A stretch of 64,000 nucleotides of DNA from Candidatus Thermofonsia Clade 1 bacterium (GTDB lineage Bacteria; Chloroflexota; Anaerolineae; Aggregatilineales; UBA2796): assembly GCA_002794705.1 (NCBI GenBank), contig PGTK01000001.1:186001-250000 (forward strand), in the 5' to 3' direction. The notes beneath the pieces are model-generated. The model searched no databases. It saw only the letters and a list, made by a program, of their open reading frames with translations, and was not told the DNA's origin. The number at the start of each line of letters is the position of its first letter. Position 1 is the stretch's first letter. The position numbers and the translations under genes are program-made. Below, one piece after another: positions 33,464-41,486 of this stretch.

Positions 33464-34655
33464 CCCAGCGTGGAAACGGATCGGGGAAGCGCCGCCAAGC
33501 ACGAACGCCAAGGGCCATCTCTGCATCTGTGAGCAGGCAGGCATCCAGTGCAGCGCACAATGCCGCCTGATCAAGCTGCCTACCGATGATAACCAACTCT
33601 TGGCGGCGGTCGCCGAAGTCGCCGTCCATCAGGCGCTCGATCTCTGCGAGTAGCTCAGGCGCTTCAGGGTATTCGCGGCGCGGCGTAGCTGCCCACCACA
33701 GCCCGCCCCCTTCAGTTGTAATGACCTGCCCCGCCTGTGACCAGATCCCCACAATGTTATGGCGCGTTGCCAGCCAGAAGAAGCCTTTAGAGCGCAGTAC
33801 GTTATCGAACGTCTCGCTCTCCAGCAAGTCCATCAGGCGCTGTGGATGAAAAGGACGGCGCGCACGATAGACAAAGCTGCTAATGCCGTATTCCTCCGTC
33901 TCTGGCACGTGCGCGCCGCCCGCCTCGCGCAGCCATTCCGCTGAGAGCGCCGCCACTTCAAAGTCAAAGCGCCCTGTATTGAGTATTTCCCTCAGTGGGA
34001 CGCGCCCATGTGTAGCGCGCAAAATCTGTGCGTGCGGATTCAGCCGCCGCAGGAGCGCCTCTAGCTCGTCAAGTGCGGACGCCGCGGCCAAGTCCACTTT
34101 GTTGATGATCAAGACGTCGGCAAATTCCACTTGCTCAACCAGCAAGTCCACAAGGTTGCGATCATCGTCTTCGGTTGCTGCTATGTCACGATCGCGCAGC
34201 GCCTCGGCGGAAGTGTAATCGCGCAAGAAGTTCACAGCGTCCACGACGGTGACCATTGTATCAAGGCGTGCAAAGTGCGAGAGGGCATAGCCCGTTGAAT
34301 CTTCAAAAGTGAAGGTCTCAGCGATGGGCAGCGGCTCAGAGATGCCGCTCGACTCGATCAACAAATAGTCAAAGCGCCCCTCATGCGCCAAACGTGAGAT
34401 CTCTTGCAACAAGTCCTCGCGCAGGGTGCAGCAAATGCAGCCGTTGGTCATCTCAACCAGACGTTCCTCAGTGCGGCTGAGCGCTGCGCCGCCGTTGTGC
34501 ACCAGTTGCGCATCTATATTGACCTCGCTCATATCGTTAACAATGACTGCTACGCGCATTCCCTCGCGGTTGTGCAGCACGTGATTGAGCAGGCTGGTCT
34601 TGCCTGCACCTAAAAAGCCCGAAAGAACAGTCACAGGGAGTTTGGCATTCTGCAT
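33456..34655 (-). CDS. COG0523 (CobW/G3E) GTPase, probable metallochaperone
   Basis: 399 residues. The N-terminal G-domain has Walker [18 protein letters not shown], the metal-binding CxCC motif in [13 protein letters not shown] (~residues 72-84), a Walker B-like [18 protein letters not shown], and the NKxD motif [12 protein letters not shown] CobW_C domain follows from ~residue 260. Family members carry Zn, Co or Fe to target proteins. No cobalamin gene is nearby, and the operator-like repeats upstream suggest metal control; Zn is the most likely metal, but this is inference. The unknown 191-residue protein is encoded just upstream, 9 bp away. Confidence 0.9.
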   Translation of the reverse strand: MQNAKLPVTVLSGFLGAGKTSLLNHVLHNREGMRVAVIVNDMSEVNIDAQLVHNGGAALSRTEERLVEMTNGCICCTLREDLLQEISRLAHEGRFDYLLIESSGISEPLPIAETFTFEDSTGYALSHFARLDTMVTVVDAVNFLRDYTSAEALRDRDIAATEDDDRNLVDLLVEQVEFADVLIINKVDLAAASALDELEALLRRLNPHAQILRATHGRVPLREILNTGRFDFEVAALSAEWLREAGGAHVPETEEYGISSFVYRARRPFHPQRLMDLLESETFDNVLRSKGFFWLATRHNIVGIWSQAGQVITTEGGGLWWAATPRREYPEAPELLAEIERLMDGDFGDRRQELVIIGRQLDQAALCAALDACLLTDAEMALGVRAWRRFPDPFPRWEG

Positions 34656-34664
34656 AGCGATTCC

Positions 34665-35240
34665 TCATGAGAGAATAGCGGCATGGCGGCACGACTCAGC
34701 AATTTCCCGCCACGCGCTGACCATCGCCTCACTTGGCACGGCGCGCTTGTGAGCAAACCAAGCCGCCACACACGCTGCACGGTAATCAGATGGAGTCTGT
34801 GCCGCGACCCACGCCTCATAATCAGCGATCCACGTGCACAGTGCCGCGAGCAGGCTAAGCGCGTGCGCGCACGTTTGAACAGTCTCAGGTGGCTGAGAAT
34901 CGGGCACGCCGCACCATGCCGTGATCGGCAAGCGAGGCTCGGGTGTGAAGCGCACCTCGAAGCCGCCGCGCTTCACAAAAATGCCGCCGCGCTCAGGCAT
35001 GCCATAGAACACGCCGAATGCCCAGAGCGTCACTTGTGCGCCATTGGTAAAACATAAGGTATAGGCGCTGCTCTGGCGCACTGCCTCTGGCGCTTTTAGC
35101 CTGATGAATCCGTAAGCGCTCAGCAAATTGCCCTCCGGACGCCGAATATCGCAGCCCCAGCACCACAGCTGCTGATCGAGCAATTTGGGTCCAAGGCGAC
35201 GGACATCTGCAGGCAGTAACAGATACGCACGGCACGCCAT
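34665..35240 (-). CDS. Uncharacterised Cys/Trp-rich protein upstream of the COG0523 GTPase
   Basis: 191 residues, family not recognised. It has no signal peptide and no clear membrane helix. Nine cysteines include a CxxC-like WCWGCD near residue 27, and AWCGVPDS occurs near residue 110. Tryptophans and histidines are frequent toward the end (AAWFAHKRA). It is the first gene of an operon with the COG0523 GTPase, 9 bp apart, behind a promoter flanked by near-identical repeats. A metal-related role, for example as a client or partner, is inference from this position only. Confidence 0.6.
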   Translation of the reverse strand: MACRAYLLLPADVRRLGPKLLDQQLWCWGCDIRRPEGNLLSAYGFIRLKAPEAVRQSSAYTLCFTNGAQVTLWAFGVFYGMPERGGIFVKRGGFEVRFTPEPRLPITAWCGVPDSQPPETVQTCAHALSLLAALCTWIADYEAWVAAQTPSDYRAACVAAWFAHKRAVPSEAMVSAWREIAESCRHAAILS

Positions 35241-35252
35241 AATTGAAATTAA

Positions 35253-35300
35253 GTCTCGCTTTCAAGGCGATTATAGCAATACATCGTCTCATTTTCAAGG
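35253..35300 (-). promoter_or_regulatory. Promoter with direct-repeat operator for the COG0523 operon
   Basis: Minus strand TTGAAA (35298-35293), 17 bp, TATAAT (35275-35270). Copies GTCTCGCTTTCAAGG (35253-35267) and GTCTCATTTTCAAGG (35286-35300) match at 13 of 15 bases and start 33 bp apart, about three helical turns. One covers the -35, the other the transcription start. This suits a repressor that binds two sites; a metalloregulator is plausible. Confidence 0.6.
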
Positions 35301-35393
35301 CTAAGCCGTTTGCACAAATGTGAGCAATCCTGCACATTTTTGCCAAATGCGCTAGACTCCCTCAAGATTGACTGCATAAGGAGCTTTTTGAGC

Positions 35394-36419
35394 ATGAAAG
35401 CATTGGTTTACACAGGCGTAGGCACGGTTCAGCTTGAGGAGCGTCCTCATCCAGGCGAGCCTGCTGAAGGTGAGCTATTGGTGCGCGTGAGGGTCTGTGG
35501 CGTATGCGGCAGCGACGTGACCGATTGGTACATGCTGCCGCGTGCGCCCGTTGTGCTAGGACACGAGCCAGCAGGCGAAGTAGTGGCAGTTGGAGCAGGC
35601 GTGACTGAGTTCAAAGTGGGCGACCGTGTAGCCTTGCATCATCACATGCCGTGCATGGTCTGTGAGTTGTGTCGGCGCGGCGCCTATACGAATTGTCCGC
35701 AGTTCAAAAAGACTCGTCTCTATCCTGCGGGCTTGGCAGAGTATGTCCGCGTGCCGCGTGAGATCGTAGCGGGCGACGTGCTGAAGTTGCCCGACAATCT
35801 GCCTTATGAGGCGGGCGCGCTAATCGAGCCGATTGCTTGCTGCGTACGCGCCCTCGATCGCGCCCGTGTGCAAGGCGGCGACTCAGTCGTTGTGATCGGA
35901 GCGGGCTTCAATGGCGTGGTCATGGCGCTGTTAGCGCTGCACTGGGGCGCGGATCGGGTCGCTGTGCTGGATCGCGTGCCAAGCCGTTTGGCGCGTGCTG
36001 AGTCGCTTGGGCTAACCACGTTCAATGTGGACGAGACCGATTGGCAGGAGCGAGTCAAGGCGTGGACAGGCGGCTACGGCGTGGGAGTCGTGATTGTGAC
36101 GCCCTCAAAGACGCCTGTCATCCAACAGGGCATTGCGTTGGTCGCGCCTGGCGGCACGCTGATGATGTACGGTCCGCCTGCGCCCGATGATCGCCTCTCG
36201 CTGGACGCCAATTACACTTTCTTCAAAGAGATCACGATCACCAGCTCCTATTCGGCGAGTCCCTATGATACACGGCGGACTCTCTCGCTGATAGCGAACG
36301 GCGTGCTGGATTACCGTGCCTTGATCACGCACCGCTTCCCACTTGAGCAGGCTGATCAGGCTTGGCACATGACCAAAGCCGCCGCTGACTCGCTCAAAAT
36401 TGTGGTTGAGATGTTCTAA
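35394..36419 (+). CDS. Zinc-dependent medium-chain alcohol/polyol dehydrogenase
   Basis: About 341 residues from ATG 35394 (AAGGAGC 10 nt upstream). The catalytic zinc region is VRVCGVCGSDVTDWYML with GHEPAGEV. The structural zinc loop is CMVCELCRRGAYTNC, with four cysteines. The NAD(P) site is VVVIGAGFNGVVMALLAL. It is closest in style to sorbitol/threonine dehydrogenases of the MDR superfamily. The substrate cannot be told. It stands alone, divergent from the COG0523 operon, with 150 bp between. Confidence 0.88.
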   Translation: MKALVYTGVGTVQLEERPHPGEPAEGELLVRVRVCGVCGSDVTDWYMLPRAPVVLGHEPAGEVVAVGAGVTEFKVGDRVALHHHMPCMVCELCRRGAYTNCPQFKKTRLYPAGLAEYVRVPREIVAGDVLKLPDNLPYEAGALIEPIACCVRALDRARVQGGDSVVVIGAGFNGVVMALLALHWGADRVAVLDRVPSRLARAESLGLTTFNVDETDWQERVKAWTGGYGVGVVIVTPSKTPVIQQGIALVAPGGTLMMYGPPAPDDRLSLDANYTFFKEITITSSYSASPYDTRRTLSLIANGVLDYRALITHRFPLEQADQAWHMTKAAADSLKIVVEMF

Positions 36420-36441
36420 CCAGCTGGGCGCGCCCGAATGG

Positions 36442-36450
36442 TGGTATATT
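36442..36450 (+). promoter_or_regulatory. Extended -10 element of the LysM transpeptidase gene
   Basis: TGG-TATATT, 35 nt before ATG 36485. Confidence 0.4.
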
Positions 36451-36484
36451 AGAAGCAAGTGAGCGCTCTTTGGAGGAATCTGCC

Positions 36485-37546
36485 ATGCGCCGAGCGAGTC
36501 TTGTGCTGTTCATCAGCGCGTTGCTGTTAGGGACACTCAGCTTTGCTGTGCCATATAGCGTCACCTATGCGCAAGATGGCACAACGTACGTTGTACAGCC
36601 GGGCGATACGCTCTTCCGCATTGCTCTGCGGCACGGTGTGAGCGTAGATGCCATTGTAGCTGCCAATAACTTGCCCAATCGCTCTGTTGTCTATGCGGGA
36701 CAAGTGCTGATCATCCCCGGCGCGGCTGCTGCAGTGCAACCTGCAGCGCCTCCAGCAAGCAGCGGCGTGCATGTGGTGGCGCAAGGCGAGACCCTCAGCA
36801 TGATCGCACGGCGCTATGGCGTCTCGCTCAGTGCGCTCTTAGCTGCCAATAACATCCCTAACCCGAATCGCTTGCTGGTCGGTCAGCGCTTGGTGATTCC
36901 AGCTGGTGGCAGTGCAGCGCCGCCCGCCGCTGTAAATCCGCCTGCTGCCGCGCCAACAGCTGCACCTGCAGCATCTACTGGGCAGGTTCGCACGCATGTG
37001 GTCAAGCGCGGCGAGGGTCTGGCGCGCATTGCAGCGCAATATGGCGTCTCGTGGCAGGCGATTGCCGCCTTCAATAACATCAGCAACCCCGATCTGATCT
37101 ACGCAGGCATGGTCTTGCGCATTCCCGCGCCGGGCAGCCCTGAGGCTTCTGTATCGGGCAGCAGCGCCTCGAATCCTGCGGCGCCGATCAGCACAGGCAA
37201 GCTGATCTTAGTAGTGCTGCGCGAACAGCGCGTCTATGCCTATCAAGACGGTCAATTGCTGCGCAGCTTCGTGGTCTCGACGGGCTTGCCGCGCACGCCG
37301 ACTGTGCAAGGGCAGTTCCGCATCTACGTCAAGTACCGTTCGCAGAATATGTCCGGCCCGGGCTACTACTTGCCGAATGTGCCATATGTGATGTATTTCT
37401 ACCGCGACTACGGACTGCACGGCACCTACTGGCACAGCAACTTCGGGCGACCGATGAGCCGTGGCTGTGTGAATTTGCGCACGCCCGATGCGCAATGGCT
37501 CTATAACTGGGCAGAAGTGGGGACTCCTGTGCATGTCCGCTACTGA
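36485..37546 (+). CDS. LysM-domain L,D-transpeptidase
   Basis: About 353 residues from ATG 36485 (GGAGG 10 nt upstream). Signal peptide: LVLFISALLLGTLSFAVPYS. Three LysM repeats follow: TYVVQPGDTLFRIALRHGVS (~35), HVVAQGETLSMIARRYGVS (~97) and HVVKRGEGLARIAAQYGVS (~170), joined by Ala/Pro linkers. The YkuD domain occupies the last ~115 residues, with HGTYWHSNFG and the catalytic Cys in SRGCVNLRTP. LysM binds GlcNAc strands, so the enzyme works in the wall. The next gene starts inside its 3' end. Confidence 0.93.
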   Translation: MRRASLVLFISALLLGTLSFAVPYSVTYAQDGTTYVVQPGDTLFRIALRHGVSVDAIVAANNLPNRSVVYAGQVLIIPGAAAAVQPAAPPASSGVHVVAQGETLSMIARRYGVSLSALLAANNIPNPNRLLVGQRLVIPAGGSAAPPAAVNPPAAAPTAAPAASTGQVRTHVVKRGEGLARIAAQYGVSWQAIAAFNNISNPDLIYAGMVLRIPAPGSPEASVSGSSASNPAAPISTGKLILVVLREQRVYAYQDGQLLRSFVVSTGLPRTPTVQGQFRIYVKYRSQNMSGPGYYLPNVPYVMYFYRDYGLHGTYWHSNFGRPMSRGCVNLRTPDAQWLYNWAEVGTPVHVRY

Positions 37547-38015
37547 GGCGCTTGATCACGTCGCGGCGCGCATTCTGGAGCGCTATAGTAACCCGTCGCG
37601 CAGAGCGTACACTTACTTATTCCGTTTGCGCCTGCAGACTGCGCTGACATCACTTGTGCCGTCGGCTGAGGATGTGCTTTCAGCATGGGTAGATGAGGGA
37701 GACGGCTTCCAGCCGCTTGAGCCGCTTCAGGCAGTGGCGCGCTGCCAACAGGCGGCTCAGATCAAGCCGCACGTTGAGCTGCCACATGCTCTTACGCCCC
37801 ATCAGCGCAAGCAGATGATGGCGCGTGCGATTCAGTTCAGCCTGTGGCAAGTCACTGAGGATGAGATCACGTTGCATTTGGTCAGCCGCGCCTTAGGCTT
37901 CTCGCCCAAAGGCGACCGAGAGGTGATCGAGACGTGGCGGCGCACGTCGGAGGGCGTGTGGTACTCGGTCTACCGTGAGCGCGAGCGCGCTGAGCGGCGC
38001 TCAGCTGAGGACTAG
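37533..38015 (+). CDS. Hypothetical protein coupled to the LysM transpeptidase gene
   Basis: About 160 residues from ATG 37533, overlapping the transpeptidase stop by 14 bp. No signal peptide or membrane segment is visible. The sequence is helix-prone with AARILERYSNPSRRAYTYLF near the start and RAIQFSLWQVTEDEITLHLV in the middle. Its end is rich in Arg and Glu. I do not recognise the family. It ends tail to tail with, and overlaps by 15 bp, the prepilin peptidase gene. Confidence 0.6.
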   Translation: MSATEALDHVAARILERYSNPSRRAYTYLFRLRLQTALTSLVPSAEDVLSAWVDEGDGFQPLEPLQAVARCQQAAQIKPHVELPHALTPHQRKQMMARAIQFSLWQVTEDEITLHLVSRALGFSPKGDREVIETWRRTSEGVWYSVYRERERAERRSAED

Positions 38016-38840
38016 TCCGCGCAGCAAGGCGGTAGCGGCAGCAGGCGCGTAGAGCCATACCGCTGTGCCGATCAAGATATGAGGCGCATATGGAATGGCA
38101 AGCGCATTCCGCCGTCGGCTGCGCTTGCCGCGCCCGATCAACTGCCAAACGACCGCGCCAATTGCCGCTATGCCGCCGCTCAGCATCATGATCAGCATGG
38201 CGAACAAGATGTATTCGCCGCCGATCAGGGCGCCGCAGGCGCTCAGAAGCCATACATCGCCCAAGCCAAAGATGGTGCGTCCTACGGGTTTGCCGCGCAC
38301 TGCCTTTTTCAACCTGCCATAGCTTATGCCCAGCAACCACAGGACTGCACCAAGCGCAAAGCCGTTCAAAGCGCCGCGCACCATCTCATATGGCGCGCTC
38401 CGCCACCCAAAAAGTAGCAATTCGAGGATACTACACAGCACAAGCGCGATCAGTGTGCTAGGCAGCACCCAGCGATGCTCAACATCAATCACAGCGATCA
38501 AGACGAACAGTGCTGCGTAGATGTAAAAGAAACTCACGGGCAAAAATAGCCCATAGACGTAGGCGATCAGCGCAAAACTCAAACTCAACGCGATCTCGAC
38601 TGCCACATAGCGCGTTGTGCGCTTATCTGCCTTGCCCGATAGAAGTCGGGTAAGGCCAAACCACTGCCACAGCGTCTCACGCGGCAGGAGCGGCGGCACG
38701 GGCGGCAGACTCGCAGCTGAACTAAATGGGCTGCGACGCGCTAGTTCATTGTAACGGCGCAACGGCAGGTAGTCCGCCAGACGGTTGACGATCAGCGCGG
38801 CAAAAAAACCAAGTAGACCTGCAATGAAGACGTGGGTCAT
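38001..38840 (-). CDS. Prepilin peptidase / type IV leader peptidase (A24)
   Basis: 279 residues with about seven membrane helices. The two catalytic Asp motifs of A24 peptidases are visible: LIAVIDVEHRWVLPS (~residue 130) and IFGLGDVWLLSACGAL (~205). The N-terminal zinc-like Cys pairs of some homologues are missing. The enzyme cleaves (and in full-length forms methylates) type IV pilin-like leaders. No pilin genes lie in the window. It is the last gene of an operon with three surface-protein genes. Confidence 0.82.
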   Translation of the reverse strand: MTHVFIAGLLGFFAALIVNRLADYLPLRRYNELARRSPFSSAASLPPVPPLLPRETLWQWFGLTRLLSGKADKRTTRYVAVEIALSLSFALIAYVYGLFLPVSFFYIYAALFVLIAVIDVEHRWVLPSTLIALVLCSILELLLFGWRSAPYEMVRGALNGFALGAVLWLLGISYGRLKKAVRGKPVGRTIFGLGDVWLLSACGALIGGEYILFAMLIMMLSGGIAAIGAVVWQLIGRGKRSRRRNALAIPYAPHILIGTAVWLYAPAAATALLRGLVLS

Positions 38841-38871
38841 GTGTTTTTGAGGCTATGAAGCTGTTACAGCG

Positions 38872-40086
38872 CTATTGACGCGGAATGCCGTAGATCATTA
38901 TGCCGCCACTCGCCTCCGCCAGAGCGATCAGCTTGTTATCAGGCGAAAATGCGCCCGTGAGAAAGCCGCTCTGACCCGCGCCAAGCGTCCCGCGCAAATA
39001 ATTGGGCGATTCCGCCCGAATCGACTCGACTAACCACACATACACGCCGCGCTCATTCGCCATAACTGTGAGCAGCAGCTTGCCGTCCGCTGAGAAGGTC
39101 AGTGCGCTCAATCTACCGCTGTGTTCAGTCAGACGGCGCACAGCGGCACCATTCGCCGCTGACTGCACAAAGACCTCATCGCCTGACCCGCCGATCAGCA
39201 GAAAGCGCTTGTCAGGCGAGAAAGTCAGTCCGCGTCTTGGATCGAGTTCAGTCGCCATGATGCTATAGACCTGCGCATAATCTGATGTGCGAAAGACCTG
39301 TACCTCTCCCAAAGTGCCGACGGCAAGCAATGTACCTTCAGGATTGAAGGCGAGCGCTGTAGGCGTGCCACTGAAACCGCGCAATTCAGCCAGAGCCTGC
39401 CCATTGCGCGCATTGTGAAGGCGCACAAGCGCGCCGCGCTCATCTCGGCTGATGAGGGCAAGCTGTGCGCCGTCGGGCGCGAAAAGCAGCTGCTCTGCAG
39501 GGTAGCCGCGCCCTGCCACTCGCTGCAGCACGCGCCCTGTCACAGCATCCCACAGCCAGAGTTCGCCGTTGCCGCCTGTGGTAGCCAATTGTCGCCCATC
39601 AGCCGAGCGCGCTGCGCCCGTGACCGCGATCACACCGCCTGCTAGATCGGGCAATGGCTCACGATCTGCCGCCCGTAGGAAACGGATGCCGCGCCGCGTC
39701 ACAAGGGCAATGGTCTCATTTTCGGCGCTGAAAAAGGCGTGTAGCACGTCGCCCTCAGCGCCCCATCCCGTCTCAACTTGGCTCAAGACTTGAATGCGCC
39801 GCCCGCTGTTCAAGTCCCAGAGTATTGCAACGCCTAGCGCGTCCACGCTGATCAGCCAGTTGCGCGTCGTATCGAAGGCAAAGCGATTGACTGTTGTGCT
39901 ATGCCCCACCAAGTTGCCGATCAGCGCCAATTTTTCGGCGTTCTCAGGCGCGATTGGCTCTGCCAACAGCCGCCAACCGACGTTTGGCAGAGTGGGCAGT
40001 GCGCCGCGAGTCGGTTGAGGGGGCGCTCCGCCGCCACATGCTGCTAAAAGCACAGCGATCACCAGCAAGGTAAGACGTGAGAGCAT
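38872..40086 (-). CDS. WD40 repeat lipoprotein
   Basis: 404 residues. Lipobox in LLVIAVLLAACGGG (Cys ~17). About seven WD40-type blades follow, with recurring LAFNPEGTLLAVG, LTFSPDKRFLLIGG and LTFSADGKLLL. The last blade ends GIMIYGIP. It is probably anchored to the outer face of the membrane as a binding platform. It is preceded by the small two-helix protein gene at 3 bp and followed by the prepilin peptidase gene. Confidence 0.9.
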   Translation of the reverse strand: MLSRLTLLVIAVLLAACGGGAPPQPTRGALPTLPNVGWRLLAEPIAPENAEKLALIGNLVGHSTTVNRFAFDTTRNWLISVDALGVAILWDLNSGRRIQVLSQVETGWGAEGDVLHAFFSAENETIALVTRRGIRFLRAADREPLPDLAGGVIAVTGAARSADGRQLATTGGNGELWLWDAVTGRVLQRVAGRGYPAEQLLFAPDGAQLALISRDERGALVRLHNARNGQALAELRGFSGTPTALAFNPEGTLLAVGTLGEVQVFRTSDYAQVYSIMATELDPRRGLTFSPDKRFLLIGGSGDEVFVQSAANGAAVRRLTEHSGRLSALTFSADGKLLLTVMANERGVYVWLVESIRAESPNYLRGTLGAGQSGFLTGAFSPDNKLIALAEASGGIMIYGIPRQ

Positions 40087-40089
40087 CTT

Positions 40090-40386
40090 TTAGCGCTCCT
40101 GTGAGGTGCGCTGAGCGCGCAACAACGAAAGACTCAACATCAGCACCAGCAAGCCGCTCACGGCACCAATGATCAGCGCAATTGCGCCGCTCTGAACGGG
40201 TGCATCGCGCTCAGGCTGGAGCGTCGGGCTAGGCACAGGATCAGGCGTGGCAATAAGCGTCGCTGTAGGGCGTGGCGGGCTTGGTGCAGGGCTACCCAGT
40301 GCGCTCAGCAAAAGCAACATCGCACCTACCGTGATCAGGATGATCACAGCCGTCAAAATGGCGAATTGGCGCATAGTCTGGCTCAT
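40090..40386 (-). CDS. Small two-helix membrane protein
   Basis: 98 residues with one N-terminal helix (FAILTAVIILITVGAMLLLL) and a second near residue 68 (AIALIIGAVSGLLVLMLSL). The loop between them is Thr/Pro-rich, about 35 residues. Its start overlaps the stop of the CAP-domain gene (ATGA). Function unknown. Confidence 0.7.
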   Translation of the reverse strand: MSQTMRQFAILTAVIILITVGAMLLLLSALGSPAPSPPRPTATLIATPDPVPSPTLQPERDAPVQSGAIALIIGAVSGLLVLMLSLSLLRAQRTSQER

Positions 40387-41300
40387 GCGCGCCTCCTGAG
40401 ACGGTCGCCCAGCAAGAGTCCGCCGATGATCAAGACGTTCAAAGCGATGATCAGCGGGATAATAGCGCGCAACGGACTGGCAGATGGGCTGTTCGCTGTG
40501 GATGTCGCAGGTGGCACAGGCTCAAGCGGTGGCGCAGTAGCTGCAACAGCGACGATCATTGGCGTGGCACTTGGATCGAGAGGTGTCGGCGTCGGATCGT
40601 CGGGCGCAGCTGTAGAAATAGCGATCAGGATCGGCGTCTCGGTCGCAGGTAGAAACGTAGGCGTGTCGGTCGGCGTGAAAGTAGGGCGCGGCGTGAAGGT
40701 ATGTGATGGCGTCAAGGTGATAGTCGGTGTCGGTGTAGCGGTCGGTGGGCGCGTGGGACGTGGCGGTACAGCAGTCGGTTGCGCGGCGGGGCGTCCCCCC
40801 GCAGGATTGACGGCTGAAGCGCTCTGCGGACGTGGCGGCGCGCTGCCGTTATCGCCGAATACTACCACATACCATCTGCCATATGTTCCTGCGCTGAAGC
40901 CGACTCCGATATCTGTCCAGTTGCCGAGCATGTTGTTGTAATGCGTAGGCGAGTTCAGCCACCAGTTGTACGCCCAGTCAAGTGTGGCAGTGTTGCCACC
41001 GACCACGTTCTCGCCGACTCGTCCACTGTAGCCCGCCGCGGCTGCTCGATCCTGCGGCAACGAGCCGTTGTTCTGGCGATGCGGATGGGAATAGGGCGTG
41101 CTTGCCAGATACTGACTGTGCGCTTGCGCCGCTGCTGCAAGCGCGCCGTTATAGTTGAGCGTATTCAAGCCTTTTGAGGCACGTAACTCGTTAATGCGTG
41201 CAGTGAGCGCACCTGCCACGTCCTGAGCAGCAACAGGGCGCACTGAAATGCCGCTCAAGAGCAGCACGCTGAGGATCACAACTCGAATAAAGCGACTCAT
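40383..41300 (-). CDS. CAP/SCP-domain surface protein with Thr/Pro linker and C-terminal helix
   Basis: 305 residues. Signal peptide FIRVVILSVLLLSGISVRPV. The CAP (SCP/PR1) domain occupies ~residues 28-150, with ALAAAAQAHSQYLASTPYSH, GENVVGG and WWLNSPTHYNNMLGNWTDIG, containing the conserved His/Glu/His cluster. A ~95-residue Thr/Pro linker leads to a membrane helix (AIIPLIIALNVLIIGGLLLG) near the end. Bacterial CAP proteins of this kind are often wall-associated; catalytic activity is not known. It is the first gene of the four-gene operon. Confidence 0.9.
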   Translation of the reverse strand: MSRFIRVVILSVLLLSGISVRPVAAQDVAGALTARINELRASKGLNTLNYNGALAAAAQAHSQYLASTPYSHPHRQNNGSLPQDRAAAAGYSGRVGENVVGGNTATLDWAYNWWLNSPTHYNNMLGNWTDIGVGFSAGTYGRWYVVVFGDNGSAPPRPQSASAVNPAGGRPAAQPTAVPPRPTRPPTATPTPTITLTPSHTFTPRPTFTPTDTPTFLPATETPILIAISTAAPDDPTPTPLDPSATPMIVAVAATAPPLEPVPPATSTANSPSASPLRAIIPLIIALNVLIIGGLLLGDRLRRRA

Positions 41301-41486
41301 AGCCGCCTAGTCTAGCGCAGTTGTTGATTGAAGTACAGTCAGCGTCACCACCACAGAGATGCCTAGTCTACAGACCTTGACAGAAAAAGCGAAGCCTTGA
41401 AGCTGTCTGAACCCAAGAGGTAGGCAGGTTTTATGCCAAACTGTCTACAGAGCCGAGCCACTATCAAACAACGTAACGTAGCGCAG

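Noticed and set aside
35322..35345. TGTGAGCAATCCTGCACA upstream of the dehydrogenase as a CRP-type site
   Set aside because: The centre is 8 bp instead of 6, so the half-sites are out of register; kept out of the features.
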